Of a stretch of DNA of 52,012 nucleotides, positions 25,248 through 34,357 are shown in pieces. The stretch comes from Actinomycetota bacterium (GTDB lineage Bacteria; Actinomycetota; Geothermincolia; Geothermincolales; RBG-13-55-18): contig QZKE01000095.1 in NCBI GenBank assembly GCA_003598015.1, positions 1 to 52,012 on the forward strand, in the 5' to 3' direction. How positions within the stretch are numbered: the stretch's first letter is position 1; each line of letters opens with the position of its first letter. The notes under the pieces are model-generated. The model searched no databases, was not told the DNA's origin, and saw only the letters and a list, made by a program, of their open reading frames with translations. A program made the translations under genes and the position numbers.

Positions 25248-25259
25248 TAACCCTTACCG

Positions 25260-27941
25260 TCAGATCCTGCGCATCTGTACGATACCGAGCATGAGGGCCA
25301 TCAAGCCCAGGAGCATGAGCACCCCGGCGATCAACAGCAGCGGAAGCTGGTCCCAGCCGGTCGCCGGCAGCTGGCCGGTGCCCGTATCCGTCGTGGGGGC
25401 AACCACCTCGCCCGCGACTTGCGCGGCGTTGTGGAAGTCCACGACCAGGTCCTGGTTGGGCATCAAGGTCACCGCCTTGCTCGCGGGGCTGGTGGCGTCC
25501 ATGCCGCCGGGAACCGTCTCCGCCACGGTGTAGTTACCGCCCTCCAGGTTGGGGAAGGCGTAACTGCCGTCGGGGTTGGTGGTGGCCACCATGGTCACGT
25601 TGACGCCGGTGAACGTGGTGCCGGTGAGGGTGATGGTCACCCCTCCGATGCCACTCTCGCCTGCATCGTCTACGCCGTTCCTGTTGACGTCGTTCCACTT
25701 GGTGCCGGATATGGAGCAGTGCTGGGCGTTGAGGAAGACGACCTCGATGTCGTCGCCCGCCCCGACGTAGATCTCCCAGCTCGCATGGCCGGTCTGATAA
25801 TAGCCTTCCGGAAGCGTCTCCTCCACGATGTAGGTTCCCGCCTCGAGCGCCTCGAACGAGAAGGCGCCGGTAACGGCCGCTGAGGTCGTCACCGCAAGGG
25901 CTCCGACCTTACCCTTCTCGCTCAGGGAGATGGTCACTCCCCCCATGGGCTTATCGGTCGGATCGATCTCCCCATCGCCGTCGATATCCAGATACTTGGT
26001 ACCGGTGATCCTGCCGTAGGGCGCGTTGCCGAAGAGCACCTCGGCGTCCTCGCCGCAGGCCAGATCCACGACGACGAGGTTGGGCGTGGAGGCGTAATGC
26101 CCGGGGGGCACGGTGGACTCGTCTACCTCCACCGTGTACTCACCCGGCAACAGCTCCTCGAAGCAGAAGTGGCCGTCTTCGTCCGTGACCGTGCTCTCCT
26201 CGTCGTCGAGCCACACGGTCACGTCCGGTATACCGGGTTCGCCCTCGTCCCACTCACCGTCGCCGTTCTCGTCCAGGAACTTGTAACCGCAGATGGAGCC
26301 GTACTTGGCGTTGCCGAAGTTCACCGGCCCGTAGTCCTCGCCGCAGCACAGCTCCACCCCGACGGGATTCGGTGTGGTGGGATAGAAGCCCTGGGGCGGC
26401 TGCTCGCTTACCTGGTAGTATCCAGGCGGCAGGTTCTCGAAACCGTACCAGCCGCTGCTATCGGTCTGCGTGCATTTCCCGGCTCCGTTCCCGCTGGAAT
26501 CGGCAGCGCCGTTGTCTCCATGGTTCAGGCAGATGGTCACGCCCTCCATGGGCGGCTCGCCATCGTCCCACTCGCCGTTGCAGTTCTTGTCCCAGAACTT
26601 GTAGCCGCTGATGGAGCCGGCGGGAGCGTTGAAGAAGCACAGCATCTTCCACTCGCCGCAGCACAGGTTCACCGTGTATGCGCCGCCGCACGGGAAGGAG
26701 GGATAGTAGCCGCAGGGCACGACCTCCTTGACCGTGTAGGTGCCGGGCTCCAGGCAGGTGTCGAACATGTAGGCGCCGAGCTTGCAGGTGACGGCGGTGT
26801 CCACGAGCTCGCCATCCCGCCACAGCTGGATCTCGACCCCGGCCATGGGACGGTCCCCGCAGCTCAGCCCGCCGCTGCAGTCCCGGTCCTCCCACTTCAT
26901 GCCCAAGATCCTGCCGCAGGGAGCGTTGCCGAAGTCGATGCCGCATGCGTCCTCGCCGCACTCCAGGGTAACCATGTGCGAACCGCACTCGGGATAGGTC
27001 TGGTAGTAACCGCAGGGCACGACCTCGCTGAGCGTGTAGGTGCCGGGCTTCAGTCCCTCGAAGCAGTACCTGCCCTTCCAATCGGTCTTCTTGGAGAGCT
27101 GGACACCCTCGCCGCTCAGGACGATGGTGACTCCCCAGAGGCCGTCCTCGCGGCGGTCCCACTTGCCGTTGCAGTTCTCGTCCTTGAACTTGGAGCCGCA
27201 GATGGAGAGGTAGCGCGCGTTACCGAAGTAGACCGTCTCGTCCTTGTCGCACTCCGTCAGCGTCACCTGGGTGCTGGTTGCCGTGGTGGCGTAGTAGCCG
27301 TCCTTGCCCGCTTCGCTCACCGTATAGGTACCGAGCTGCAGGTCGTCGAAGCAGACCTTGCCCTTGTTCGGTCCAGTGCTTGGTGTCGTCTTCTTCCAGG
27401 TGCTGCAGCCCTTCGTGAGAGTTATCTGCACTCCTCCCAAACCGCACTCGCCGCAATCCATGCGGCCGTTGCAGTTCTTGTCCTCGAACTTGATGACGCA
27501 GATCCTGCCCTTGGGGCAGCAGAGAACCTCCACCTCCTGCGGCAGTTGGGTTACCAGCCCCCCATCGAGCCCCGGTACCGCTTCCTCCTCTTCCTCCTCC
27601 GGGACCTCGACTACGATCTCCGTCTCCTCGGTCTCGTTGTCGGAGAGGACGCTTTCCTCCTCCCCGCCTTCGATGATCTCCGGTTCTTCAGCCTCAACCG
27701 GATCTTCAGCCTCAGCATCGATCTCCTCGTCCGATGCGGGCTCCTCCTCGGCTGGTTCGTCGCCAGCCGGTTCCGCGCTATCGGGCGCCTCCAGCGCAGT
27801 GTCCGCAGGATCCTCTATGGATTGCTCAACTGCGTCCGGCTGATCGCCCTCCGGCGCCGCTGCTACGATCCCCGTGAATAGAGTCGTCAAGACAAGGGCG
27901 AGCATAGCGAGAATGGCTATCCATCTCCTTATCTCTTTCAA
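25260..27941 (-). CDS. LPXTG surface protein with seven SdrD-type B repeats
   Basis: A cell-wall-anchored adhesin-like protein of 893 residues. A signal peptide (about 1-28) is followed by an acidic Glu-rich linker. Seven tandem SdrD/SpaA-type beta-sandwich repeats come next, each opening with a form of SICGYKFxDxNxDGxxDxGE (a calcium-binding-like loop) and closing with FGNA or FFNA. The C-terminus has the sorting signal LPATG, a hydrophobic segment and a basic tail (MRRI). The first five repeats are rich in cysteine pairs, which is unusual for this family. The start is TTG at 27941, after GGGGGTG. No sortase is in the window. A second such protein lies 4 kb away. Confidence 0.9.
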   Translation of the reverse strand: MKEIRRWIAILAMLALVLTTLFTGIVAAAPEGDQPDAVEQSIEDPADTALEAPDSAEPAGDEPAEEEPASDEEIDAEAEDPVEAEEPEIIEGGEEESVLSDNETEETEIVVEVPEEEEEEAVPGLDGGLVTQLPQEVEVLCCPKGRICVIKFEDKNCNGRMDCGECGLGGVQITLTKGCSTWKKTTPSTGPNKGKVCFDDLQLGTYTVSEAGKDGYYATTATSTQVTLTECDKDETVYFGNARYLSICGSKFKDENCNGKWDRREDGLWGVTIVLSGEGVQLSKKTDWKGRYCFEGLKPGTYTLSEVVPCGYYQTYPECGSHMVTLECGEDACGIDFGNAPCGRILGMKWEDRDCSGGLSCGDRPMAGVEIQLWRDGELVDTAVTCKLGAYMFDTCLEPGTYTVKEVVPCGYYPSFPCGGAYTVNLCCGEWKMLCFFNAPAGSISGYKFWDKNCNGEWDDGEPPMEGVTICLNHGDNGAADSSGNGAGKCTQTDSSGWYGFENLPPGYYQVSEQPPQGFYPTTPNPVGVELCCGEDYGPVNFGNAKYGSICGYKFLDENGDGEWDEGEPGIPDVTVWLDDEESTVTDEDGHFCFEELLPGEYTVEVDESTVPPGHYASTPNLVVVDLACGEDAEVLFGNAPYGRITGTKYLDIDGDGEIDPTDKPMGGVTISLSEKGKVGALAVTTSAAVTGAFSFEALEAGTYIVEETLPEGYYQTGHASWEIYVGAGDDIEVVFLNAQHCSISGTKWNDVNRNGVDDAGESGIGGVTITLTGTTFTGVNVTMVATTNPDGSYAFPNLEGGNYTVAETVPGGMDATSPASKAVTLMPNQDLVVDFHNAAQVAGEVVAPTTDTGTGQLPATGWDQLPLLLIAGVLMLLGLMALMLGIVQMRRI

Positions 27942-28587
27942 TTCTTCACCCCCAATGAGCGGTGTTTACCGGCATTACTTTGCGATAAGAAAGCAGTGAT
28001 TTCTTTGCTGGTGGGTCCAGACCTCCTTTCGTCTCTGCTGATGCGCTGCGAGGGAAGATTTGCCTGACTCGGCATTAAACGGATATCAAGATGTAAGACG
28101 AAAGAAACGCCAAAGTATCTACGCCGAATCTGTTCTGGCCCTCGACCGGGAAAACTGCCCATTCTCCGGCCCGCGCCGTGGTCTCCCTTACCCTATCCCT
28201 TCGCTCTTTTTGTCTCCCGTATCCCTATATGATAACGCCCGATCATCTGCGATGACCGGGCCGGTTTCACCATTAGCTCCCCGCGTCCCAGGTGACCAAG
28301 TCAAGGACGAGGATCGCAGCTTCCCACCGATATGTCGTATGCTGTTTTTTGCAGACTTATTATACCATTTTCACCAACCGCTCCATCAATAGTTATCTAT
28401 TCCCAATTCGGGCATAAGTAAACGCTGGTAAGCAGAACTAGCTGGAAATTCAGCTCCCGGGCAAGACCCCCCCTACAAGGGATCGCGCCTCCTTGCCTCG
28501 TTCCGGGGGCATCCTTTGCTAGAATCATAGAAGCGATGGCGATACGGCGGCGGATGGATTCCGGCCATCGATGGAGAGAGGAGGCAT
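27942..28587. other. Long leader/intergenic region of the surface-protein gene
   Basis: 646 bp without a credible gene. On the minus strand it holds a promoter candidate near 28359-28389 and about 400 nt of leader. A stable hairpin with arms of type CCGGTCATC/GATGATCGG (loop GCA) lies at about 28232-28261. No named riboswitch was matched with confidence. Confidence 0.45.
28359..28389 (-). promoter_or_regulatory. Promoter candidate for the 893-residue surface protein
   Basis: On the minus strand TTGATG (28389-28384) and TATAAT (28364-28359) are separated by 19 nt, which is slightly long. Transcription would start about 410 nt before the TTG start codon. Confidence 0.45.
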
Positions 28588-28815
28588 GTGTTGTATAGGG
28601 GTCGCGGCAATGGCAGGAGGCGGGCTTTAACCGCCCTGTTCTGGTGTACGGCGATCCTTCTCGCCCTGTCTTTCGTCTTCACCATATGCGGCAGCGCCGC
28701 GAACCACGATGGACTCCTCTTCGCCGGCATCATCGGCTGGCTGACAACATCCTTTCTGGTCTTCACCTGGCTGGTGCTCTGGATGTGGAGCAGGACCGGA
28801 AGATACAGGCGGTAG
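28588..28815 (+). CDS. Small two-helix membrane protein
   Basis: A 75-residue hypothetical protein with a basic N-terminus, two hydrophobic segments at about residues 13-35 and 42-66, and a basic C-terminus (SRTGRYRR). The start is GTG at 28588 with GAGAGGAGG just upstream. It lies upstream of the CHASE4 kinase on the same strand. No function can be assigned. Confidence 0.6.
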   Translation: MLYRGRGNGRRRALTALFWCTAILLALSFVFTICGSAANHDGLLFAGIIGWLTTSFLVFTWLVLWMWSRTGRYRR

Positions 28816-29037
28816 AAAGCCGCCTCGCAGGCATCCCCAGCTCTGCCGGCCCCGGAGAGCCGGTGCCATCGCTTGGATTTGCAGGCCGCGTGTGAGACGA
28901 TGGCATAGAGGTACCGGGGGTCACGTGGGGAGGGAATATGGGATGGAAGGGATAACTCGATCCGTCCGCTTTGTTCGCTTTACGAGCGGACGGTGGATGC
29001 CCTGCTTCTATCTCAGAGAGAAAGCCGAGGGTAGAGA

Positions 29038-31602
29038 TTGACGCTGCGTCGGAAGACGATCCTGGTTATTGTGCCCATCTTCATCGCCCTGCTGGTGATT
29101 CTGAACCTCATATCATGGATCTTCATCCAGGGCAGCTATGACAAACTGGAGAGGGATGCCGTGAGCGAAAACATCTCCCGGGCCCTCATCACCTTCTCCG
29201 ATAATATCAGCAGCATCGCTACGACCTGTAAGGATTGGGCGTACTGGGACGACACTTATGATTTCATGGCGGACAGAAACCAGGCTTACATCGATTCGAA
29301 CCTCGATATCTGGGTGTTCGAGAACCTGCAGCTGAACGTCATGGTCTACGTGGATCCCTCGGGCGATATCGCATATGGAAAAGGTTTCGACCTGCTCGCA
29401 GATGAGGAGGCTCCCCTACCGCCCGATCTCATCGACCATATATACCAAGGCGCTATTCTGCTGGACCCCGCGGCCAGCGAAGAAGGCGTCATGGGCGTTC
29501 TGTTGCTGGAGGAAAACCCCTTACTCATCGTTTCGGAACCTATCCTGAACAGTCAGGCCGAGGGGCCCTCCCGCGGCGCCCTTATCATGGGCCGTTATCT
29601 TGACGCGAGGGAGATCGAGAAACTCGCCGAAATCGGGCATCAGGATATCGAGATAACGGGTTTCGAAACGGAACCGGTTTCCGGCGGTCTCCTGGACGCG
29701 AAGGAGAGCTTCCTTGCAGGGGAGAACATGGATATTCAGGTCCTCACCCCCGATTCCATTGCCGGGTATACGCCCATAGACGATATCTTCGGCGATCCCG
29801 TGCTCATCATGGGAGTGGTAAGCGCGCGGGCGATTCACAGACAGGGAGTCACCACCCTCATCTACTTCCACATCTTTCTATTTATCGCCTGCATCATCAT
29901 CGGGCTCAGCGTAATCCTGCTCATGGAGAGGCTGGTGCTCTCCAGGATTTCCCGCTTGAGCAGGGAGGTCATCGAGATCGGGATAAGCGGCGATCAGGCG
30001 GCACGCGTATCGCTCAGCGGGAGGGACGAACTGGCCAGACTCGCGGGGTCCATCAATATCATGCTCGACCGCCTCGAGCGCAGCGAGGAGCGCTTCAAGT
30101 CGATGACGGAACACGCACTGGATATAATCACCGTCCTCGACGCAGACGGCAGAACGACCTACGAGAGCCCCTCCGTCGAGAAAATGCTCGGATATGAGCG
30201 GGGGTACTTCCGGGAGCACAACCCCTTCGATCTTGTTCACCCCGACGATGTCTCCCACATAACGGACACGCTTGCACGGATCCTGCAGGCTCCCGGCGCC
30301 GTCGAGCGCGTGGAGCTCCGCTTCCGGCACAAAGACGGCACCTGGCGCAATCTCGTGGCCATAGGCTACAACCTCATCGAGGATCCTTCCGTCGGCGGCA
30401 TCGTTGTCAATGCCCGCGACATCACCAGGCAGGTGATGGCCAGGGAGCGCCTGGAGAAGGTCAACCTGCTCTTCCGGAGCCTGGGCGCCGACCCCAGGGA
30501 GAACATATATAAGATCGTGCTGGCCGGACGCGATATCCTGGGTGTGGCCGCGGCGGCCTATTGCAGGAGGGATAAGGCGCGATGCTTCATCATCACGACG
30601 GAACCAGGGATGGAGACGCCGCGAGAAGTCAAAGACCCGGACGGCTCCATCGCTTTTGACATCATCATTAAGGACCTGCGGGAACCGGTGCTCATCGAGG
30701 ACATAATCGCCGAAGGCTTTATAGACACATCTCCCCTGGTCAGAAGGCATGGCTTCAAATCATTCACGGGTTATCCGGTGGTCTGCAAACAGAAAACGGT
30801 AGGTTGTATCTCGCTGTATGATGTCGAGGCGAGGGCTTTCTCCGGCGATGAGGTCGAGGTTCTCGGCACCCTGGCCCACGCCCTACAAGTGGAGGAGGAG
30901 CGCATCTCGAACGAGCGGGACATCAAGGATTTCATGGATGTCGCGAGCCATGAGCTCAGGCACCCCATAACCCTCGTTAAAGGATACGCTCTGACCTTGC
31001 GGGATTACGGCGGACGTCTCGACGAGGCATCCAGGCTGGAGTTCCTGAACATGATCAACGCGGGAGCCGACAGGCTGGACGCTCTCACGGGGGAACTCCT
31101 CGATATCTCCCGCATCGAAAGAGGCCGCTTCGCCCTCAACCGGCGCATGGTGGAGATAGAGCCGATAATCAGGAATGCCGTGGGGGAGATGGGGGAGAAG
31201 GGCCTCGAGGTCCGTTTCGACGTCAGCGTCCAGGGCGATCTGCCTCCGCGCTTCATCGATCCTGAGAAGATCATCAGGGTGCTGGTGATACTGTTGGACA
31301 ACGCATGCGAGCATTCTCCCGCCGCCTCTCTCGTGAGGGTTACAGCCAAAAGAGACGGCTCGGACGTGCTTATCTCCGTCATCGACCAGGGGGTAGGCGT
31401 GCCGGAGAAAGAGCGCGAGCTTATCTTCGAGCGCTTCTACCAGGTGGGAGATCCCGTCAACCGGCCCACGTCCGGTATGGGCCTCGGACTGTATATTGCC
31501 CGGGAGATCGTGGAGGCGCACGGCGGCCGCATATGGCACGAGGACCGTGAGGGCGGCGGTTCCATCTTCCGCTTTTCCCTTCCCCGGGTCGAACGCGTTT
31601 AG
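29038..31602 (+). CDS. CHASE4-HAMP-PAS-GAF hybrid-input sensor histidine kinase
   Basis: A membrane-bound kinase of 854 residues. TM1 lies at about 8-30, an extracellular CHASE4-type sensor at about 50-260 (SSIATTCKDWAYWDDTYDF is typical) and TM2 at about 273-295. HAMP, PAS (about 346-465) and GAF-like (about 475-625) domains follow. HisKA has His638 in DVASHELRHP, and HATPase has DNACEHSP, DQGVGVP and GMGLGLYI boxes. It senses an external signal and phosphorylates an unidentified regulator. The start is TTG at 29038 with CGAGGG upstream. It lies between two LPXTG protein genes, so control of the cell surface is plausible. Confidence 0.9.
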   Translation: MTLRRKTILVIVPIFIALLVILNLISWIFIQGSYDKLERDAVSENISRALITFSDNISSIATTCKDWAYWDDTYDFMADRNQAYIDSNLDIWVFENLQLNVMVYVDPSGDIAYGKGFDLLADEEAPLPPDLIDHIYQGAILLDPAASEEGVMGVLLLEENPLLIVSEPILNSQAEGPSRGALIMGRYLDAREIEKLAEIGHQDIEITGFETEPVSGGLLDAKESFLAGENMDIQVLTPDSIAGYTPIDDIFGDPVLIMGVVSARAIHRQGVTTLIYFHIFLFIACIIIGLSVILLMERLVLSRISRLSREVIEIGISGDQAARVSLSGRDELARLAGSINIMLDRLERSEERFKSMTEHALDIITVLDADGRTTYESPSVEKMLGYERGYFREHNPFDLVHPDDVSHITDTLARILQAPGAVERVELRFRHKDGTWRNLVAIGYNLIEDPSVGGIVVNARDITRQVMARERLEKVNLLFRSLGADPRENIYKIVLAGRDILGVAAAAYCRRDKARCFIITTEPGMETPREVKDPDGSIAFDIIIKDLREPVLIEDIIAEGFIDTSPLVRRHGFKSFTGYPVVCKQKTVGCISLYDVEARAFSGDEVEVLGTLAHALQVEEERISNERDIKDFMDVASHELRHPITLVKGYALTLRDYGGRLDEASRLEFLNMINAGADRLDALTGELLDISRIERGRFALNRRMVEIEPIIRNAVGEMGEKGLEVRFDVSVQGDLPPRFIDPEKIIRVLVILLDNACEHSPAASLVRVTAKRDGSDVLISVIDQGVGVPEKERELIFERFYQVGDPVNRPTSGMGLGLYIAREIVEAHGGRIWHEDREGGGSIFRFSLPRVERV

Positions 31603-31887
31603 ATGACGTCCCCATGGACCGGCGGTGGATATACCTCTTTCTTGTGGCCGCAATGCGCAGCTCAAAGGCCTATGACCTGAGTCATAGCGAGGCGGCCGGC
31701 GTTCACCTATGCTGAAGATACAAAATAATAGAGTTACCAAAGATAAGAATTTAGATTAATCAAAGAGGAAGCGATAATGAACGTTTGATAATCTGGTCAC
31801 TTAAAACGTTTCTAGCCAACAGTGAAACCGGCCTCTTTCGCAAAGAAAGGGCCGGTTTTTCTTACGGAAACAAAGGAGGGATTGAAA
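31603..31887 (+). promoter_or_regulatory. AT-rich leader upstream of the second surface-protein gene
   Basis: The region combines a hairpin CTATGAC-CTGA-GTCATAG at about 31669-31686, a strongly AT-rich stretch at 31720-31800 expected to contain the promoter, and a terminator hairpin at 31825-31862 only about 10 nt before the ribosome site AAAGGAGGG at 31872-31880. The layout resembles a leader with an expression platform. No known riboswitch consensus is matched. Confidence 0.4.
31825..31862 (+). terminator. Terminator or attenuator hairpin in the leader
   Basis: AAACCGGCC pairs with GGCCGGTTT, the stem extends by CTTTC/GAAAG past a one-base bulge around a GCAAA loop, and TTTTTCTT follows. 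It may end the kinase transcript 220 nt away or attenuate the surface-protein gene that begins at 31888. Confidence 0.65.
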
Positions 31888-34251
31888 ATGAACGAGAGAG
31901 CAAGAACGATAATAAGCATGATGATGGCGTTAGCCATCGCCGCGCTGCTGGCTTTCCCCTTCGTCCCGGCATTCGCCTCCCCAGCTGGAGCCTCGGAAGA
32001 GAAGGCTTTGACGTCGGAGGAGACGGTGATCGCGGGCGATGCCGCTGCGGGAGAGATCGCGGCCGCCCAGGGTGAATTCGAGGTGGCGACGAGACCGCCG
32101 GAAAACGAGGTGCCGTGGGAGGTCACCAGCCTGAACATCTCCAAGGATGTCGATGTGGTGACGTCCCCGGGCATAGAGATCAGCCTGGAAAAGACGGCCT
32201 CGGAGTCCTATCTGGAGATGATGGTGGGGGAGACGAAGGACGTGACCTTCACCATCGATGTGGGAGCCCAGTTCGCCGGCTCCTACTACATTGCGGGCAA
32301 TATCTTCGTACAGAACACGGGAGACTGGCCGGCCGACGTGATCGCCGTCTCCGATACCGTGTGGTACAAGGCGGGAGGCCCCAGCTGGTTGCCGGCCACT
32401 TCGAACATAACCACGACGGTTCCCATGGGAGACAACGCCATACCCACGGGAGGACCCCATGTCTATTCCTATTCCGGGACTTTCACCCTGCCGGTACCGC
32501 TGGCCGGCGTGACGGCGATGAGCAATCTCATCGAGATCAGCATCAGCAACAAGCCGGACCCGCCTAAGCCCGGCATGCAGGACTGGAAGTTCCATTACCG
32601 CCAGGACTTCGCGAAGCCGGCGGGGGGCGGCTCCACCCAGGTATCCCTCGAGGATATCGAGACCATCACCCCGGCGGACGGATTGAGCTACCAGATCACC
32701 TCGGTGACCATCAATGGTTCGGATGCCGGCTCGCTGACCGGGCCCTGGGCGCTCGACCTGGCCAATGCGCCGTTCACCATCGTTATCGACAAGGAGCTCA
32801 GCGCGGAGAAAGTCGGGGAATACACCCTCAACAACAAGGCCAAGATCGGCGATCTCGAAGACGATGTGGATGTGGAGATCGAAGTCAAGGAGCCGGACAG
32901 GGAATATGGTGAGATCCACGGCCACAAGTACGTAGATAGCAACGGCAACGGCGAGCTCGACGCGGATGAGCCTGCCCTGGCTGGTGTGACCGTCAAGCTC
33001 TACAGGTATGATTCCATGGAGCAGGCGGCGCTGGTATCGAGCCAGTTCGCCGGCCTCGTTTTAGTCGCCGAGACCATCACCGACGAGAACGGTTACTATC
33101 ACTTCGCCGGCCTTGAGCCCGGTGAATACATGGTGGAGGAGGTAGTGCCGGAAGGCATGTACGCTACCTCGGCCAATCCCGTGGATGTGAGCGTAGAAGA
33201 GGGCGAGAAGGAGGAGGTAGACTTCCTTAACGCCCGCATGGCCGGGGTGAGCGGCGAGAAGCTCGACTTCAGCACCCAGGAGCCCGTTGCGGGTGTCAAG
33301 TTCGTCCTGGAAGGCGAGGACTTCTATAAGGAGGCCTTCAGCGGCGAGGACGGCAGCTTCGACTTCGGCTGGGTGATGCCCGGCGATTACCGCCTCTATG
33401 AGGTAGTGCCCGCCGGATGGGTGGCGGTGAACGAGAGTGAGCACGAGATGGAGCTGGAGAACGGTGATGAAGAGCACTTCGTCTTTCTGAACAAGAGGCT
33501 CTCCGCCGTCTACGGCTACAAGTGGCTCGACGCCAACGCTGACGGCATCCACCAGGAGGGTGAGCCCGCGCTGTCCGGCGTGAAGATAATCCTCGACGGC
33601 GAGGGTATCAACGAGGAGAGGATGACCGATGGGAACGGCTACTTCATCTTCGAGGACCTGCTCGATGGGCAGTACATGGTCCTGGAGGAGGTGCCGGACG
33701 GCTACTACGCCACCGGCGCCATTGAGGTGGGGGTCAATCTGGAGGCCGGCGAGGAGAAGAGGGTGGATTTCCTCAACGCCCCCCAGGCCGCGGTGCTCGG
33801 CACCAAGTGGCTCGACCTCAACGCCAGCGGCCAGTTCGATGAGGGCGAGGAAGGGTTGGCCGGAGTGACCATCCGCCTGCTCGATGCGGAGGGCGAGGCC
33901 ATCGCGACCACCCTCACCGCGGCCGGCGGATCCTACGCCTTCACGGGATTGAAGGCGGGCGAGTACACGGTCGAGGAGGTAGTTCCCGAGGGTTACGTGG
34001 CTACCTCACCCGTGTCGGTTTCCTTCGACCTCTCGGCCGGAGAGGAGAAGGTGGTCGATTTCCACAACAACGTGCAGGTGGCAGGCGAGGTTATAACTCC
34101 CGTCGCACCTATCGCTCCCGCACAGCCGGAAGCCGGGCAGACCCTGCCCGTCACCGGATTCGAGTTGACCTGGATACTCATACTCATCGCGGCGGCGATA
34201 TTGATAGGCGCTTTCGTCGCCTCTTTCGGTCTAGTCAGACTCACTCGGTAG
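31888..34251 (+). CDS. LPXTG surface protein with four SdrD-type B repeats
   Basis: A 787-residue cell-wall protein. It has a signal peptide of about 32 residues ending AFA, an N-terminal beta-rich domain (about 60-345) without recognised homology, then four SdrD/SpaA-type repeats of about 90 residues, the first opening EIHGHKYVDSNGNGELDADE. The sorting signal is LPVTG, followed by a hydrophobic stretch and a basic end (RLTR). Repeat 2 has lost the DxNxDG loop. Unlike the 893-residue protein, it has no cysteine-rich repeats. The ATG at 31888 follows AAAGGAGGG; the frame extends to 31822 but that part would run through the terminator hairpin. A strong hairpin follows the gene. Confidence 0.9.
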   Translation: MNERARTIISMMMALAIAALLAFPFVPAFASPAGASEEKALTSEETVIAGDAAAGEIAAAQGEFEVATRPPENEVPWEVTSLNISKDVDVVTSPGIEISLEKTASESYLEMMVGETKDVTFTIDVGAQFAGSYYIAGNIFVQNTGDWPADVIAVSDTVWYKAGGPSWLPATSNITTTVPMGDNAIPTGGPHVYSYSGTFTLPVPLAGVTAMSNLIEISISNKPDPPKPGMQDWKFHYRQDFAKPAGGGSTQVSLEDIETITPADGLSYQITSVTINGSDAGSLTGPWALDLANAPFTIVIDKELSAEKVGEYTLNNKAKIGDLEDDVDVEIEVKEPDREYGEIHGHKYVDSNGNGELDADEPALAGVTVKLYRYDSMEQAALVSSQFAGLVLVAETITDENGYYHFAGLEPGEYMVEEVVPEGMYATSANPVDVSVEEGEKEEVDFLNARMAGVSGEKLDFSTQEPVAGVKFVLEGEDFYKEAFSGEDGSFDFGWVMPGDYRLYEVVPAGWVAVNESEHEMELENGDEEHFVFLNKRLSAVYGYKWLDANADGIHQEGEPALSGVKIILDGEGINEERMTDGNGYFIFEDLLDGQYMVLEEVPDGYYATGAIEVGVNLEAGEEKRVDFLNAPQAAVLGTKWLDLNASGQFDEGEEGLAGVTIRLLDAEGEAIATTLTAAGGSYAFTGLKAGEYTVEEVVPEGYVATSPVSVSFDLSAGEEKVVDFHNNVQVAGEVITPVAPIAPAQPEAGQTLPVTGFELTWILILIAAAILIGAFVASFGLVRLTR

Positions 34252-34263
34252 GTCCGACACTGG

Positions 34264-34300
34264 CAGGAGGGGGAGGGCCCGGCCCTCCCCCTCCTGTTCC
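34264..34300 (+). terminator. Very strong GC-rich terminator hairpin
   Basis: A near-perfect 14-bp stem (CAGGAGGGGGAGGG... / ...CCCTCCCCCTCCTG) directly follows the surface-protein gene. Only a weak T-rich tail follows. Confidence 0.7.
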
Positions 34301-34345
34301 ATTCCCGCATTGATGGATGTCATACGTAATGATAAGTCGGGAGCC

Positions 34346-34357
34346 TATGCTTAACGC
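34346..34357 (+). promoter_or_regulatory. -10 element abutting a leaderless ATG
   Basis: TATGCT at 34346-34351 ends six bases before ATG 34358, and no close ribosome site is seen. This fits leaderless transcription of the next gene. Confidence 0.35.

Noticed and set aside
26097-27881. 594-codon open frame opposite the seven-repeat surface gene
   Set aside because: It mirrors the repeat structure of the real gene on the other strand, has no ribosome site, and its product has no family features. Long antisense frames are expected at this GC content.
28060-28392. 110-codon plus-strand frame in the surface-gene leader
   Set aside because: It has no ribosome site, no composition bias or motifs, and covers the promoter and leader of the opposite gene.
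31603-31862. c-di-GMP-I riboswitch in the leader of the four-repeat surface gene
   Set aside because: The expected GGCAAACC and GACGCAAAGCC core and tetraloop receptor could not be located. Only the generic hairpin-terminator layout is supported.
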